A stretch of DNA of 64,000 nucleotides from Flavobacterium oncorhynchi (GCF_002217355.1 NZ_MUHA01000006.1:152819-216818); one strand, 5' to 3'; positions 16,887 through 25,880 are shown, counted from the stretch's first letter. Notes: generated by a model not told the origin, from the letters alone. Numbers and translations are program-made.

Positions 16887-18452
16887 TTAGGAGTGAATGG
16901 GTATTAAAGGCAGGATACAAACAAAATTGCCCTCTTTTTCTGAGGTTTCAAAATTGGTTTTCGAGTAAAATTGATAAATACTGTTTAAATAATTCAGCCC
17001 AAACTTAGTGCTCGGCTCGCTGTCAGCCTTTTTTTGGAGATTGTTCGTAATAATTACTTGATCTTTCTGAATCAGAATTTGAGTTCTCAACGGAGTTTCC
17101 TGCGTTGCTTTATTATGCTTAATCGCATTCTCAATCACAACTTGAAGAGCCAGATACGGAATAAATTTTTCTAAGGCTTCTTGGTCTTCGATTTGAATCG
17201 AAAAGAACAATTCTTCCTTAAAACGAGTTTGCTGTAAAAAGATATATTTTTCGATAAATAACAATTCCTGCTTTAGCGGGACAATGTTTTTTTCTGGCGG
17301 ATCTATTAAATAGCGATAAATGCGCGATAAGTTGAGTGTAAACTTTTGCGCGGTTTTAACATCGTTGTCAATTAACATATAGAGTGAATTGAGCGAGTTG
17401 AATAAAAAATGCGGATTTATCTGTTCCTTTAATTGTTGTAACTGAATAAGCGCTTTTTCTTTTATGATTTTTTCATTCTCGACAAGAAGTTTGTTTTTTT
17501 CATTCTCAACCATTTCTTTTTCTCTAAAGGCACGTCTATTTGCATAAGAGAAGATAGAAAAGATCAATAGTAATGTTATCGTTGTAATCGAATAAATCCA
17601 AGTCGAGTATTTTTTGATTAGTGACACATTTTCGACTTCAAAAATTTTAGGTGAATTGACAGATACAAACCATCGAGAACCTTTAATGTCTAGTTTTTTG
17701 GTAAATCGTATTACATCAAGTTTTAAAAACTCAGACATTGTAATTCTTTTTACGAAATCTTTTTTCTTACTGAAAATAGTATCTGAAGGTTTAACAGAAG
17801 AAACGTCAAATATATTTTTTCCAACAAATTTTAGGTCTGGGTGAAAAATACAGGCGCCGGTTTTATCAAATACAAAAGCATAATTAGAAACCGTTTTGTC
17901 AATTGTAGACAAGTAGGCGTGTAGGCTCTTTAAATTAATGTCATATCCATAACGAACAATGGTATTTTTTGAAGTCAATTTGAAATAAATTCTCCAAAGC
18001 CATTGTTTATTTTGAAATATAACAGTGCTTACATGATTGGCATCTTTGTGTTTAAGAATAAAATCAGCAGCCTCCTTTTTCCTTAAATCAGAAGGGAAAG
18101 TAATTCCAAATTGAATTTTGTCATCATTAATTTGAAACCAGTTGTTCGTAATCATTGCATTTGTGGCTTGCAATGAAGACAAAACTTTTAAGTTTGTCGA
18201 TAAATTACTGGAATTACTAATGTTTAGAATATGTTTTATCTGGTTTTCTTGTTCTAGGAATTTTGAAAATTCCTGCGACATGAATTCCTGCTTTTTATAA
18301 AAGCTGCGCTGCGCCATATCTTCACTTGCTTGTTCCGTAAGATCTGTAATTAATTTACTAAGTATGTAAACAGAAGTAACGGTAATTAGTATAGAGATAA
18401 TTACATAAATTAAAAAGGCACGACGGGAGGTGGTATTGTATTTAAATTTCAA
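16887..18452 (-). CDS. LytS-type sensor histidine kinase (PF06580 family)
   Basis: A 521-residue membrane kinase. Transmembrane helix 1 spans about 13-33 and helix 2 about 277-300; between them is a ~240-residue periplasmic sensor of Cache type (contains SNYAFVFDKTGACIFHPDLKFVGKNIFD). The cytoplasmic part has a coiled linker, then the PF06580 phospho-acceptor motif QINPHFLFNSLNSLYML with H348, and a HATPase domain with VVIENAIKHN and a G box. The start is a TTG at 18452: no ATG or GTG lies upstream in frame after the preceding stop, and the next internal ATG would lose helix 1. Its partner is presumably the LytTR regulator at 8630-9394, on the other side of the SusCD genes. It follows the ABC gene by 23 bases. 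Confidence 0.9.
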   Translation of the reverse strand: MKFKYNTTSRRAFLIYVIISILITVTSVYILSKLITDLTEQASEDMAQRSFYKKQEFMSQEFSKFLEQENQIKHILNISNSSNLSTNLKVLSSLQATNAMITNNWFQINDDKIQFGITFPSDLRKKEAADFILKHKDANHVSTVIFQNKQWLWRIYFKLTSKNTIVRYGYDINLKSLHAYLSTIDKTVSNYAFVFDKTGACIFHPDLKFVGKNIFDVSSVKPSDTIFSKKKDFVKRITMSEFLKLDVIRFTKKLDIKGSRWFVSVNSPKIFEVENVSLIKKYSTWIYSITTITLLLIFSIFSYANRRAFREKEMVENEKNKLLVENEKIIKEKALIQLQQLKEQINPHFLFNSLNSLYMLIDNDVKTAQKFTLNLSRIYRYLIDPPEKNIVPLKQELLFIEKYIFLQQTRFKEELFFSIQIEDQEALEKFIPYLALQVVIENAIKHNKATQETPLRTQILIQKDQVIITNNLQKKADSEPSTKFGLNYLNSIYQFYSKTNFETSEKEGNFVCILPLIPIHS

Positions 18453-18475
18453 AAAAGTATTGTATTGTTTAAAAC

Positions 18476-20230
18476 CTAATTTGCAACTGCAAATTGTGAG
18501 TCATATAAGTTTTTATAATAGCCATCGGTTTTAGTGAGTAATTCTTGATGTGTTCCTTGTTCTACGATTAATCCTTTATCCATAACGACAATTTTATCAG
18601 CATTAACAATTGTTGCCAATCGGTGTGCGATAATAATTGAAGTTCTTCCTTTCGTAATCGTTTCTGTAGCGCGCTGAATTAATTCTTCTGAATAAGTGTC
18701 TATTGATGAAGTTGCTTCATCTAAAATCAAAATACTCGGATTACTTACATATGAACGTAAAAAAGCAATAAGTTGTCTTTGTCCAGACGAAAGCATTACA
18801 CCTCTTTCTTTAACATCAAAATCATAATTATCAGGCAGACTCATAATAAAGTCATGAACGCCAATTTTTTTTGCTGCTTCCAAAACTTGTTCACGAGTGA
18901 TTTCTGGATTATGCAGTGTAATATTATTGTAAATTGTATCGGCAAACAAAAAAACATCCTGCAGTACCACCGCAATTTGTTTTCGTAACGAAGCCAAAGT
19001 ATAATTTTCGATATTGTGACCGTCAATATAAATGCTGCCGCTGTTAATTTCATAAAAGCGATTCAGTAAATTAATAATAGTCGATTTTCCTGCGCCAGTA
19101 GAACCTACAATAGCAATTGTTTGTCCTGCATTAACAGATAAATCAATTCCTTTAATAACTTCTTCTTCTGGAATGTAACTAAAACGAACCTGTTTGAATT
19201 CGATGCTTCCTTCAAATACTGGAGCTTCAATAGTTCCGGTATCCTGAATATGGTCTTGAGTGTCGATGATATCAAAAACACGATTGGCAGCGATCATTCC
19301 TAATTGCATCTCATTAAATTTATCAGCAATCTGTCTTAACGGATTAAACAACATTCCGATAAACATAGTATAAGAAAATAAATCTCCAAACGTAGTGAAA
19401 TGATCTCCGTTTAAAATTTTAAAACCGCCGTAAACTACCACTAAACCTAAAGTAATTGATGAAATAATATCGGCAATTGGGAAAAATATCGAGTTGTATA
19501 AAATAGTTTTAATCCAAGCAACTCTATGTTTATTGTTGATTTCTTTGAAATTTTCGGCTTCTATTTTTTCACGATTAAAAAGCTGTACGATTTTCATTCC
19601 CGTAACACGTTCCTGTACAAAAGAGTTCATGTTTGCAATTTGCGTGCGCACTTCCTCAAAAGCAACCTGCATTTTACGCTGAAAAATTCTAGTGATGTAA
19701 ACAAGAATTGGCATTGCTACCACAACAATCCAAGTTAGCTTCCAGTTCATATAAAACATAAAAATCAAAACCACCAGCATTTTCATCAAATCGCTTATAA
19801 TCATAAACAAACCTTGACTGAAAATTCGAGCAATCGATTCAATGTCTGAAACAGATCTGGTAACCAATTGTCCTACTGGTACCAAATCAAAATACTTCAT
19901 TCTAAAACTCAAAATGTGTTTGAAAAGTTTTGTACGAATGTCTTTTACAATATCCTGTCCAAGCCAGTTGGCCCAATATACAAAGTAAAACTGAGAGAAA
20001 ACTTCCATCAGTAAAACCACTCCCATTAAAATAATATATAACAGTAAACCTTGTTTGTCATGAGTCGCGATATAGCCGTCGACCGTTTGTTTTAGTAAAT
20101 AAGGTCGCAGTGCTGCAAAAATGGATAGCGAAATGGCAAAAATAATAACGCCGTAATAGCGCCATTTATAAGGCTTGGTATATTTTAAAATTCGTTTGAA
20201 TAATCCGGTATCAAATGCTTTTGCTTTCAT
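18476..20230 (-). CDS. ABC exporter, fused permease and ATPase (MsbA/multidrug type)
   Basis: A 584-residue half-transporter working as a homodimer or heterodimer. The membrane domain (about 20-310) has six helices, and the nucleotide-binding domain (about 340-575) shows Walker A GSTGAGKST, the signature LSSGQRQL, Walker B ILILDEATSS and the switch His in IIAHRLAT. Proteins of this layout export lipids, lipopeptides or drugs from the inner membrane. It sits between truA (57 bases upstream) and the sensor kinase (23 bases downstream) on the same strand; whether it belongs functionally to the kinase/SusCD cluster is unclear. Substrate unknown. Confidence 0.92.
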   Translation of the reverse strand: MKAKAFDTGLFKRILKYTKPYKWRYYGVIIFAISLSIFAALRPYLLKQTVDGYIATHDKQGLLLYIILMGVVLLMEVFSQFYFVYWANWLGQDIVKDIRTKLFKHILSFRMKYFDLVPVGQLVTRSVSDIESIARIFSQGLFMIISDLMKMLVVLIFMFYMNWKLTWIVVVAMPILVYITRIFQRKMQVAFEEVRTQIANMNSFVQERVTGMKIVQLFNREKIEAENFKEINNKHRVAWIKTILYNSIFFPIADIISSITLGLVVVYGGFKILNGDHFTTFGDLFSYTMFIGMLFNPLRQIADKFNEMQLGMIAANRVFDIIDTQDHIQDTGTIEAPVFEGSIEFKQVRFSYIPEEEVIKGIDLSVNAGQTIAIVGSTGAGKSTIINLLNRFYEINSGSIYIDGHNIENYTLASLRKQIAVVLQDVFLFADTIYNNITLHNPEITREQVLEAAKKIGVHDFIMSLPDNYDFDVKERGVMLSSGQRQLIAFLRSYVSNPSILILDEATSSIDTYSEELIQRATETITKGRTSIIIAHRLATIVNADKIVVMDKGLIVEQGTHQELLTKTDGYYKNLYDSQFAVAN

Positions 20231-20287
20231 TTATGTTTTTCAATGCTTTATGCTGTAAGCTTTAGGCAATAGGCTTAAATCCAACAG

Positions 20288-21022
20288 TTATAAATAGTCG
20301 TAATAAATTTTGGTTAAATATAAACCATGTGCAGGAACTGAAAAACCTGCTTTTTCTCTGTTTTTACTGGCAATAATATTTTCAAGATCTGCCAGTGTAA
20401 TTTTATGTAAACCAATATTGACTAAAGTTCCCACGATTGCGCGAACCATATTCCGTAAAAAACGATTAGCCGATATTGTAAAAATTAATTTGCTGTTTTC
20501 AACTTTCCAATACGCCTCAAAAATCGTGCAATCAAAGGTATTTACATCTGTATGTACTTTCGAAAAGCATTGAAAATCGGTGTGCTGTAATAAAATTTTC
20601 GCTGCCTTATTCATCAAAGCTACATCTAATTTTTGATTAAAGTACCAGCTCAACTCCTGTAAAAATGGATTTTTAACAGTGTTTATATGGTATTCATAAG
20701 TTCTTTTTATAGCGTCAAATCTACAATGCGCATCATCGTGAACTTTAATCAGATTAAAAATAGCAATGTCTTTTGGTAAATACGAATTAAGTTTATGAAC
20801 CAGAATTTTGCTGTCAATATCAGAATCGTAATCGAAATGCGCATACATTTCCTCAGCATGAACACCAGTATCAGTTCGTCCTGCGCCCATTAAAATGATG
20901 CGCGAATTTAGTAAAACTGAAAGCGCTTTATTTAAAGTTTCCTGAACAGATGAGGCGTTGGGCTGAATTTGCCAGCCATGATAATGTGTTCCGTTATAAG
21001 CAAATTGAATAAAATATCTCAT
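20288..21022 (-). CDS. truA: tRNA pseudouridine(38-40) synthase TruA
   Basis: A 244-residue enzyme that isomerises uridines 38-40 in the tRNA anticodon stem. The catalytic Asp is D51 in the conserved GAGRTDTGVHA (46-56); the N-terminal RYFIQFAYNGTHYHGWQ and the C-terminal RFLRNMVRAIVG are family hallmarks. Length is standard. It is the first gene of the minus-strand run that continues with the ABC exporter. Upstream lies a repeat-rich region with a TACCTTTG box (21048-21055) that may serve as its -7 element. Confidence 0.95.
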   Translation of the reverse strand: MRYFIQFAYNGTHYHGWQIQPNASSVQETLNKALSVLLNSRIILMGAGRTDTGVHAEEMYAHFDYDSDIDSKILVHKLNSYLPKDIAIFNLIKVHDDAHCRFDAIKRTYEYHINTVKNPFLQELSWYFNQKLDVALMNKAAKILLQHTDFQCFSKVHTDVNTFDCTIFEAYWKVENSKLIFTISANRFLRNMVRAIVGTLVNIGLHKITLADLENIIASKNREKAGFSVPAHGLYLTKIYYDYL

Positions 21023-21170
21023 TTTAAGGTGCAGAGGTTCTGAGGCGCAAAGGTACGAAAAAAAGTGGCTAAGGTGTTAAGGTGCTCTCCCGATAGCTAT
21101 CGGGACTAAGTTTTTTTAGAAGTAGTTAAGGTTCAGAGGTTCAAAGAAGCAAAGGGTTTTTATATGCCGA
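21023..21170. repeat. Repeat-rich region of AAGGT/GAGGTTC-type short tandem units upstream of truA
   Basis: The 477-base gap between truA and the SPFH gene contains degenerate units such as GGTGCAGAGGTTCTGAGGCG, GTGTTAAGGTG and GTTAAGGTTCAGAGGTTC. The reverse-complement type (AACCTTTG, ACCTCAGAACC) recurs near 21265-21300, 23541-23621 and 28446-28470. On the minus strand 21048-21055 reads TACCTTTG, matching the -7 consensus, 26 bases before truA. The remainder of the gap to 21470 shows no gene. Confidence 0.5.
21088..21105. repeat. 18-base perfect palindrome of the CCCGATAGCTATCGGG type
   Basis: TCCCGATAGCTATCGGGA is a perfect dyad in a non-coding region. I know this palindrome as a frequent intergenic element in Bacteroidota genomes. 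Its abundance cannot be counted in this window, where I found one copy. Confidence 0.6.
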
Positions 21171-21470
21171 TTTTGTAAAGGCATATCGCAGCATGTCTAT
21201 ATAGCGATTGTCACAATAGATTTTGCATGATGTAAGATACACTGCTGTTCGCTTCTACAGAAAACCTTTGAATCTTTGTTTCTTTGTCACTTTGAACCTG
21301 TTAAAAAACATTAAATCCTAAAATACCAATCATAGTTTGTTTGGTGAAAAATCGTGTCAGAAATTGACAATTCCAACGATTTAAAAAAGTCTTTTTTTAC
21401 GAGTTTTTTAGATGAAATAACTAAATGTTAATTTTTGAAAATATTTCATTTTAACAGGAAATATTTCTGT

Positions 21471-21478
21471 TATGTTTG
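21471..21478 (+). promoter_or_regulatory. -7 promoter box upstream of the SPFH/flotillin gene
   Basis: TATGTTTG matches TAnnTTTG and lies 21 bases before the start codon. No well-spaced TTTG precedes it. Confidence 0.4.
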
Positions 21479-21499
21479 TAGTCTAAATATCAAAAAACT

Positions 21500-23419
21500 A
21501 TGAATGAAATTACTTCTTATTGGTGGATAATTTTAATCTTATTCGCCATTGTATTTTACAAATTTATTTTACGCGTTTTCTTCGGAATGGTGATCGTTCC
21601 AGAGGATAAAATTGGTTTAGTAACCAAAAAATTTGTTTTGTTTGGCGCAGACAAATCATTGCCAGACGGCCGAATCATTGCAACAAAAGGAGAGGCTGGT
21701 TATCAGGCACAAACATTAGCTCCAGGTTTGTATTGGGGAATGTGGATTTGGCAATATTCAATCGATATGACTGGGTTTACAATTATTCCCGAAGGAAAAA
21801 TTGGTTTGGTTTTAAGTAAAGATGGAAAAGAAATTCCAACCGGAAGAATCTTAGCCAGAAAAGTTGAAAGTGACAATTTTCAGGACGCAACAGCATTTTT
21901 GAATAATGGCGGGCAAAAAGGGCGCCAGACAGCTTTTATTACAACGGGATCGTATCGTATAAATACTTTTTTGTTCGAAATTATTATCGCTGATCAAATC
22001 AAGATTTACGAAAACATGATTGGTATTGTAACGGCGCTTGATGGAGAGCCGATTCCGCAAGGACAAATTGCTGGTAAGTTTGTCAACGATCATAATAATT
22101 TTCAGGATTTTGATAAGTTTTTAGAGCACGGCGGAAATCGTGGTTTGCAGCCTCAGGTTATGCTTGCTGGGTCGTATTATATTAATACGTGGGGAATCTT
22201 GATAGAACAAAACCCAATGACTGATGTGCCAATTGGATATGTTGGAGTTGTGATTTCTTATATTGGAGAAGACGGACAGGATGTTACAGGGGATACTTTT
22301 AAACATGGAAACATTGTTTCAAAAGGACAAAGAGGTGTTTGGATGGAACCTTTTGGACCAGGTAAATATGCATTGAACAAATACACGACCAAATTAGAGC
22401 CAGTTCCAACAACGAATTTAGTATTAAACTGGGCTAACGCACGCAGTGAATCGCATGACTTAGATAAAAATCTTTCGACGATTACAGTTCGCTCAAAAGA
22501 TGGTTTCCCTTTCAATTTGGATGTAGCGCAAATCATTCACGTTCCCGCTGCCGAAGCGCCAAAAGTAATTGCAAGATTTGGAAGTATGAACAATTTAGTT
22601 TCTCAGGTTTTAGAACCTACAATTGGTAACTACTTCAGAAACTCTGCTCAGGACAGTGATGTGATTTCGTTTTTAACAACTAGAAAAGAGCGTCAGGAAT
22701 CGGCAAAAAATCATATTAAATTGGTGCTTGACGAATACAACGTAAATGCGGTTGATACTTTGATTGGAGATATTGTTCCGCCAGATTCATTAATGAAGAC
22801 TTTAACAGATCGAAAACTGGCAGAGGAAGAGCAAAAAACATATCAAACCCAAAGAATGGCGCAAGAACAACGTCAGGGAATGGAAAAAGAAACTGCAATT
22901 GCTGATATGCAGAAAGAAATTGTTAGAGCGTCGCAAAGTGTTGAAATCGCACAGCGTACTGCCGATGCAACGGTAAAAAAAGCAGAAGGTGATGCAACCA
23001 GTTTGAAATTGAATGTAAATGCTGAAGCAGAAGCTACAAAAATGCGTGCAAATGCTGAAGCGGAAGCAACCAAAGCGAGAGCAGGAGCACAGGCCGAAGC
23101 AACTAAGTTGAACGCAAGTGCAGAAGCGGAACGAATTTCAAAAACGGGTCTTGCTGAAGCAGAAAAAATCATGGCAATTGGTAAATCGACTGCAGAATCT
23201 TATCAACTACAAGTTACTGCGATGGGTGGTGATAATTTTACCCGCTACAAGGTAACAGAGGAAATTGGAAAAGGAAACATTAAAGTGATTCCAGATGTTT
23301 TAATTTCAGGAAATGCTGGTTCTGATGGATCTATTAGTGGTTTATTAGGAATGAAGCTTATGGAAATGATGGATACGAAAGAGGCAAAGGATGTGAAAAA
23401 TCAAACCTCTAAAAAATAG
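21500..23419 (+). CDS. SPFH/flotillin-like membrane scaffold protein
   Basis: A 639-residue protein anchored by an N-terminal helix (about 7-30). Residues about 36-235 contain repeated units with the pattern IG-L/I-V followed by G-R/Q-I and a Gly-rich turn (KIGLVTKK, KIGLVLSK, MIGIVTAL, IGYVGVVIS). Then comes an SPFH/band-7 domain (about 280-430, with TITVRSKDGFPFNLDVAQIIHVP) and a flotillin-type Glu-Ala repeat coiled coil (about 455-570, repeated AEAEATK units). The C-terminus is Gly-rich. Flotillins oligomerise into large cages in the inner membrane and organise membrane domains. It is monocistronic and followed by a hairpin terminator. No NfeD partner is adjacent. Confidence 0.85.
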   Translation: MNEITSYWWIILILFAIVFYKFILRVFFGMVIVPEDKIGLVTKKFVLFGADKSLPDGRIIATKGEAGYQAQTLAPGLYWGMWIWQYSIDMTGFTIIPEGKIGLVLSKDGKEIPTGRILARKVESDNFQDATAFLNNGGQKGRQTAFITTGSYRINTFLFEIIIADQIKIYENMIGIVTALDGEPIPQGQIAGKFVNDHNNFQDFDKFLEHGGNRGLQPQVMLAGSYYINTWGILIEQNPMTDVPIGYVGVVISYIGEDGQDVTGDTFKHGNIVSKGQRGVWMEPFGPGKYALNKYTTKLEPVPTTNLVLNWANARSESHDLDKNLSTITVRSKDGFPFNLDVAQIIHVPAAEAPKVIARFGSMNNLVSQVLEPTIGNYFRNSAQDSDVISFLTTRKERQESAKNHIKLVLDEYNVNAVDTLIGDIVPPDSLMKTLTDRKLAEEEQKTYQTQRMAQEQRQGMEKETAIADMQKEIVRASQSVEIAQRTADATVKKAEGDATSLKLNVNAEAEATKMRANAEAEATKARAGAQAEATKLNASAEAERISKTGLAEAEKIMAIGKSTAESYQLQVTAMGGDNFTRYKVTEEIGKGNIKVIPDVLISGNAGSDGSISGLLGMKLMEMMDTKEAKDVKNQTSKK

Positions 23420-23434
23420 TAATGAATAAATACC

Positions 23435-23457
23435 TGACAGGTTTTAAAAACCTGTCA
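23435..23457. repeat. Palindromic intergenic repeat, CCTGACAGG type
   Basis: Arms TGACAGGTTTT and AAAACCTGTCA around one central base form a perfect dyad just after the SPFH gene. Closely related palindromes (CCTAACAGGTTTT) occur twice at 52771-53008, which supports a dispersed family. Confidence 0.6.
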
Positions 23458-23463
23458 AAATAT

Positions 23464-23492
23464 AAATCCGATTGGCTTTAGCTAATCGGATT
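23464..23492 (+). terminator. Terminator after the SPFH/flotillin gene
   Basis: Stem AAATCCGATT-GGC with GC-TAATCGGATTT (one mismatch) and a three-base loop, followed by a T-run. Its core ATCCGATTGG matches that of the terminator at 5104-5137. Confidence 0.75.
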
Positions 23493-23540
23493 TTTTATTT
23501 TAAAATTATAAGAAAAATTTTCGAACCTGATAAAGAAAAT

Positions 23541-23621
23541 CCTCAGAACCTTAGCCCCTCAGAACCTTAGTCCCTTAAAAAAAACCTTTGTACCTTTGCA
23601 CCTCAGAACCTTTGTACCTCC
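23541..23621. repeat. Tandem CCTCAGAACCTT / ACCTTTGTACCTTTG repeats
   Basis: Six to seven imperfect units such as CCTCAGAACCTTAG and CCTTTGTACCTTTGCACC lie directly before the phosphoesterase gene. They include TACCTTTG (23591-23598), an exact match to the Bacteroidota -7 consensus, 34 bases before the start codon. Related units lie at 21023-21170 and 28339-28470. Confidence 0.55.
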
Positions 23622-23631
23622 TTAAAAAAGA

Positions 23632-24126
23632 ATGAAAAAAATCCTCCTGCTTTCAGATACTCACAGTCATATTGATGAAACAATTTTAAAATATGTGTCT
23701 CAGGCTGACGAAGTGTGGCACGCTGGAGATATTGGAGATTTGAATGTGACTGATACTATAAAAAAGTTGAAACCTCTTCGTTGTGTATATGGCAATATTG
23801 ATGATGCAAAAGCAAGATTAGAATTCCCGCTTCATAATCGGTTTTTGTGTGAAAATGTTTCTGTTTGGATAACTCATATTGGGGGTTATCCCGGAAAATA
23901 CAATCCAAGTATTAGAGAAGAAATGGTTTCGAATCCTCCAAAATTATTTATTTGCGGGCATTCTCATATTTTAAAAGTAATGTTTGATAAGAAAAACAAT
24001 TTACTGCACATGAACCCTGGTGCTGCAGGTAAAAGTGGATTTCATCAAATGAGAACAATGCTTCGTTTTGTAATTGATGACGACAAAATAAAGGATCTTG
24101 AGATTATAGAAATTGGTAAAAAGTAA
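23632..24126 (+). CDS. YfcE/MJ0936-type metallophosphoesterase
   Basis: A 164-residue calcineurin-like phosphodiesterase. Metal-binding motifs are in order: SDTHSH (D9, H11), HAGDIGD, YGNID (the Gly-Asn motif, with Ile-Asp in place of His-Asp or Cys-Asp), the His in WITHIGG, and GHSHILK near 119. Small proteins of this class hydrolyse phosphodiesters such as bis-p-nitrophenyl phosphate in vitro; the physiological substrate is generally unknown. It begins within 11 bases of a tandem repeat block and converges on the sensor kinase gene six bases after its stop. Confidence 0.88.
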   Translation: MKKILLLSDTHSHIDETILKYVSQADEVWHAGDIGDLNVTDTIKKLKPLRCVYGNIDDAKARLEFPLHNRFLCENVSVWITHIGGYPGKYNPSIREEMVSNPPKLFICGHSHILKVMFDKKNNLLHMNPGAAGKSGFHQMRTMLRFVIDDDKIKDLEIIEIGKK

Positions 24127-24131
24127 AAAAA

Positions 24132-25049
24132 TTAATGAGGTAATGGAATTTGTATTTTAATTGTTGTTCCATTGTTTTCCTTTGAAGAGATAGAGAAGCT
24201 TCCTTTGTATTTTTTGATTCTAGCTCGAATACGGTTTAATCCAAAACCTTCAATTTGTTTTAATTTAAGTGTTTTAAAGCCTTTACCGTTATCATAAATA
24301 ATGATTACAAAGTGCTCGTTTTTTTCTTGCAATGTGATTCTAGCTTTTTGAGCGCCGCTGTGTTTTATAATATTATTGAACAGTTCAGTTACAATAAAAT
24401 AAAGTTTCATTTCAAATTTCTCTGGATATCTTCTTTCTGTAGGAACATAACTAGAAAACTCAAAACGTATATTTGAAGTGCTGTTTTTTTCGCATAAATC
24501 TTCTAAAGCATAGATTAACCCAAATCGGACTAAAAGAGTAGGGACAAGGTCATGAGACATATCACGCAATAAATCGTGCGCTTCTGCCAAAATCGTTTTT
24601 GATTTACTGATTTCTTCTGATGTTACATTGTATTTTGTGGTATAAACGTTTAAATGCAATGAAGCTGAAGTTAATAGTGAGTTGATGTTATCGTGCAAAA
24701 ACGATGCGATTTTTTTTTGTTCGTTTTCCTGGCTGTCAATTCCAGCATTAATAACATTTAAGAGTATTTTCTGTTTGATGTCTTTTCTCCTAATTTTTTG
24801 CTTGAGTTTATTGTTTTGATAAACAAAGTAAAATAAGAGTGAAATAATTATAATAAGTACAACAAATAAGCTGACTACTTTTTTGTTTCTTAACTGTTCG
24901 CGTTTGGCCTGTGGAGAAATAGTGTTTTTGCTGGAATCATTTAGTAATGCAGGATTCGTTGTTTCAGAAGGATTATTTTGCTGACTGTAGACTTTGTCTC
25001 CATTGGAAATAAAGAATAATATCAATATTAAAATTCTAATAAACACCAT
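24132..25049 (-). CDS. NarL-partner sensor histidine kinase
   Basis: A 305-residue kinase with a signal-peptide-like N-terminus (to about 23), a short extracytoplasmic segment, one transmembrane helix at about 57-77, a dimerisation helix with the phospho-acceptor H119 in SFLHDNINSLLT, and a HATPase domain with LFNNIIKHS (N box) and DNGKGF plus GFGLNRIRARIKKY (G boxes). The layout, with no large sensor domain, is that of small NarX/LiaS-like kinases of Flavobacteria. The response-regulator gene is 36 bases upstream in the same operon. Confidence 0.9.
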   Translation of the reverse strand: MVFIRILILILFFISNGDKVYSQQNNPSETTNPALLNDSSKNTISPQAKREQLRNKKVVSLFVVLIIIISLLFYFVYQNNKLKQKIRRKDIKQKILLNVINAGIDSQENEQKKIASFLHDNINSLLTSASLHLNVYTTKYNVTSEEISKSKTILAEAHDLLRDMSHDLVPTLLVRFGLIYALEDLCEKNSTSNIRFEFSSYVPTERRYPEKFEMKLYFIVTELFNNIIKHSGAQKARITLQEKNEHFVIIIYDNGKGFKTLKLKQIEGFGLNRIRARIKKYKGSFSISSKENNGTTIKIQIPLPH

Positions 25050-25085
25050 AAAATTTCTGATAGTTACTTATTTGTATTTTCTGAA

Positions 25086-25748
25086 CTACGAATTAATTAA
25101 ATTATTTTTTAATGCATATTTTACCAGTCCAATTGTGTTTTTTATCTGCAGTTTTTTCATGATATTCTTGCGATGTGTTTCAACAGTATTTGTACTGATA
25201 AAAAGCTGTTCGCTTATTTCTTTTCCGCTGTATTCCAAGCATATCAGCGTGATTATTTCAATTTCACGCGGACTTAAAATAGGATTTTCGATATAAACAT
25301 CTTTGTTTACTTTTGGATTATTTTGAAAAAAGATGTTGAATATTTTCTCTCTTACAGCATCACAAAAATATTCTTGTTCTTGATAAACAGCTTCAATTGC
25401 TTCGATGATATTCTGGCCGGCACATTTTTTTGTCAAATAGCCTTTTGCACCTAATTTCATTACTTCTTTTATGATTTTTAAATCATCATAACTGGATAAA
25501 ATAATCACTTTTGCAGGAAATCCTTTTTGACTGAATTCTTTTAAAACTTCAACACCGTCTTTTCCTGGCATACTGATGTCAAGAATTAATATATCTGGTT
25601 TGTCGAGCAAGATATCTTCATAAATCGTACTGCCATTCAATGAGCTTCCTACAACTTCAAAATTAGAAACAGTCTGAAGTAAATTAGTGAGCCCATCAAT
25701 CAGTACTTGATGATCGTCGGCAAGATGAATCCTTATTTTATTTGTCAT
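25086..25748 (-). CDS. NarL/FixJ-family response regulator
   Basis: A 220-residue regulator. The receiver domain has D11/D12, phospho-acceptor D57 in LILDISMPG, the Ser of LSSYDD and the Lys in YLTKKC. The C-terminal LuxR-type helix-turn-helix (about 152-215) includes LSPREIEIITLI and ISTNTVETHRKNIMKKL. It is the upstream gene of a two-gene operon with the kinase at 24132-25049. Targets are not recognisable. Confidence 0.93.
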   Translation of the reverse strand: MTNKIRIHLADDHQVLIDGLTNLLQTVSNFEVVGSSLNGSTIYEDILLDKPDILILDISMPGKDGVEVLKEFSQKGFPAKVIILSSYDDLKIIKEVMKLGAKGYLTKKCAGQNIIEAIEAVYQEQEYFCDAVREKIFNIFFQNNPKVNKDVYIENPILSPREIEIITLICLEYSGKEISEQLFISTNTVETHRKNIMKKLQIKNTIGLVKYALKNNLINS

Positions 25749-25770
25749 AATGGTTTTTGGAACAGAAATA

Positions 25771-25797
25771 CAAATTTATGAAAAAAATATCTTACAA
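25771..25797 (-). promoter_or_regulatory. Possible promoter of the NarL-type two-component operon
   Basis: On the minus strand TAAATTTG (25771-25778) matches the -7 consensus. A TTG lies at 25795-25797, spaced 16 bases, shorter than the usual 19-21. Confidence 0.4.
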
Positions 25798-25850
25798 CTT
25801 TGTTTTTAGTCTTCGTTTTAGAATTATCAGTTTAGGTGTAAATTAAAAGC

Positions 25851-25880
25851 ACAAAAAAACCCGAAATAAAATTTCGGGTT
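25851..25880 (-). terminator. Terminator after the DUF4293 gene
   Basis: Perfect 10-base-pair stem AACCCGAAAT / ATTTCGGGTT with a three-base loop and a U-run on the minus strand, 32 bases after the DUF4293 stop. Confidence 0.85.
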
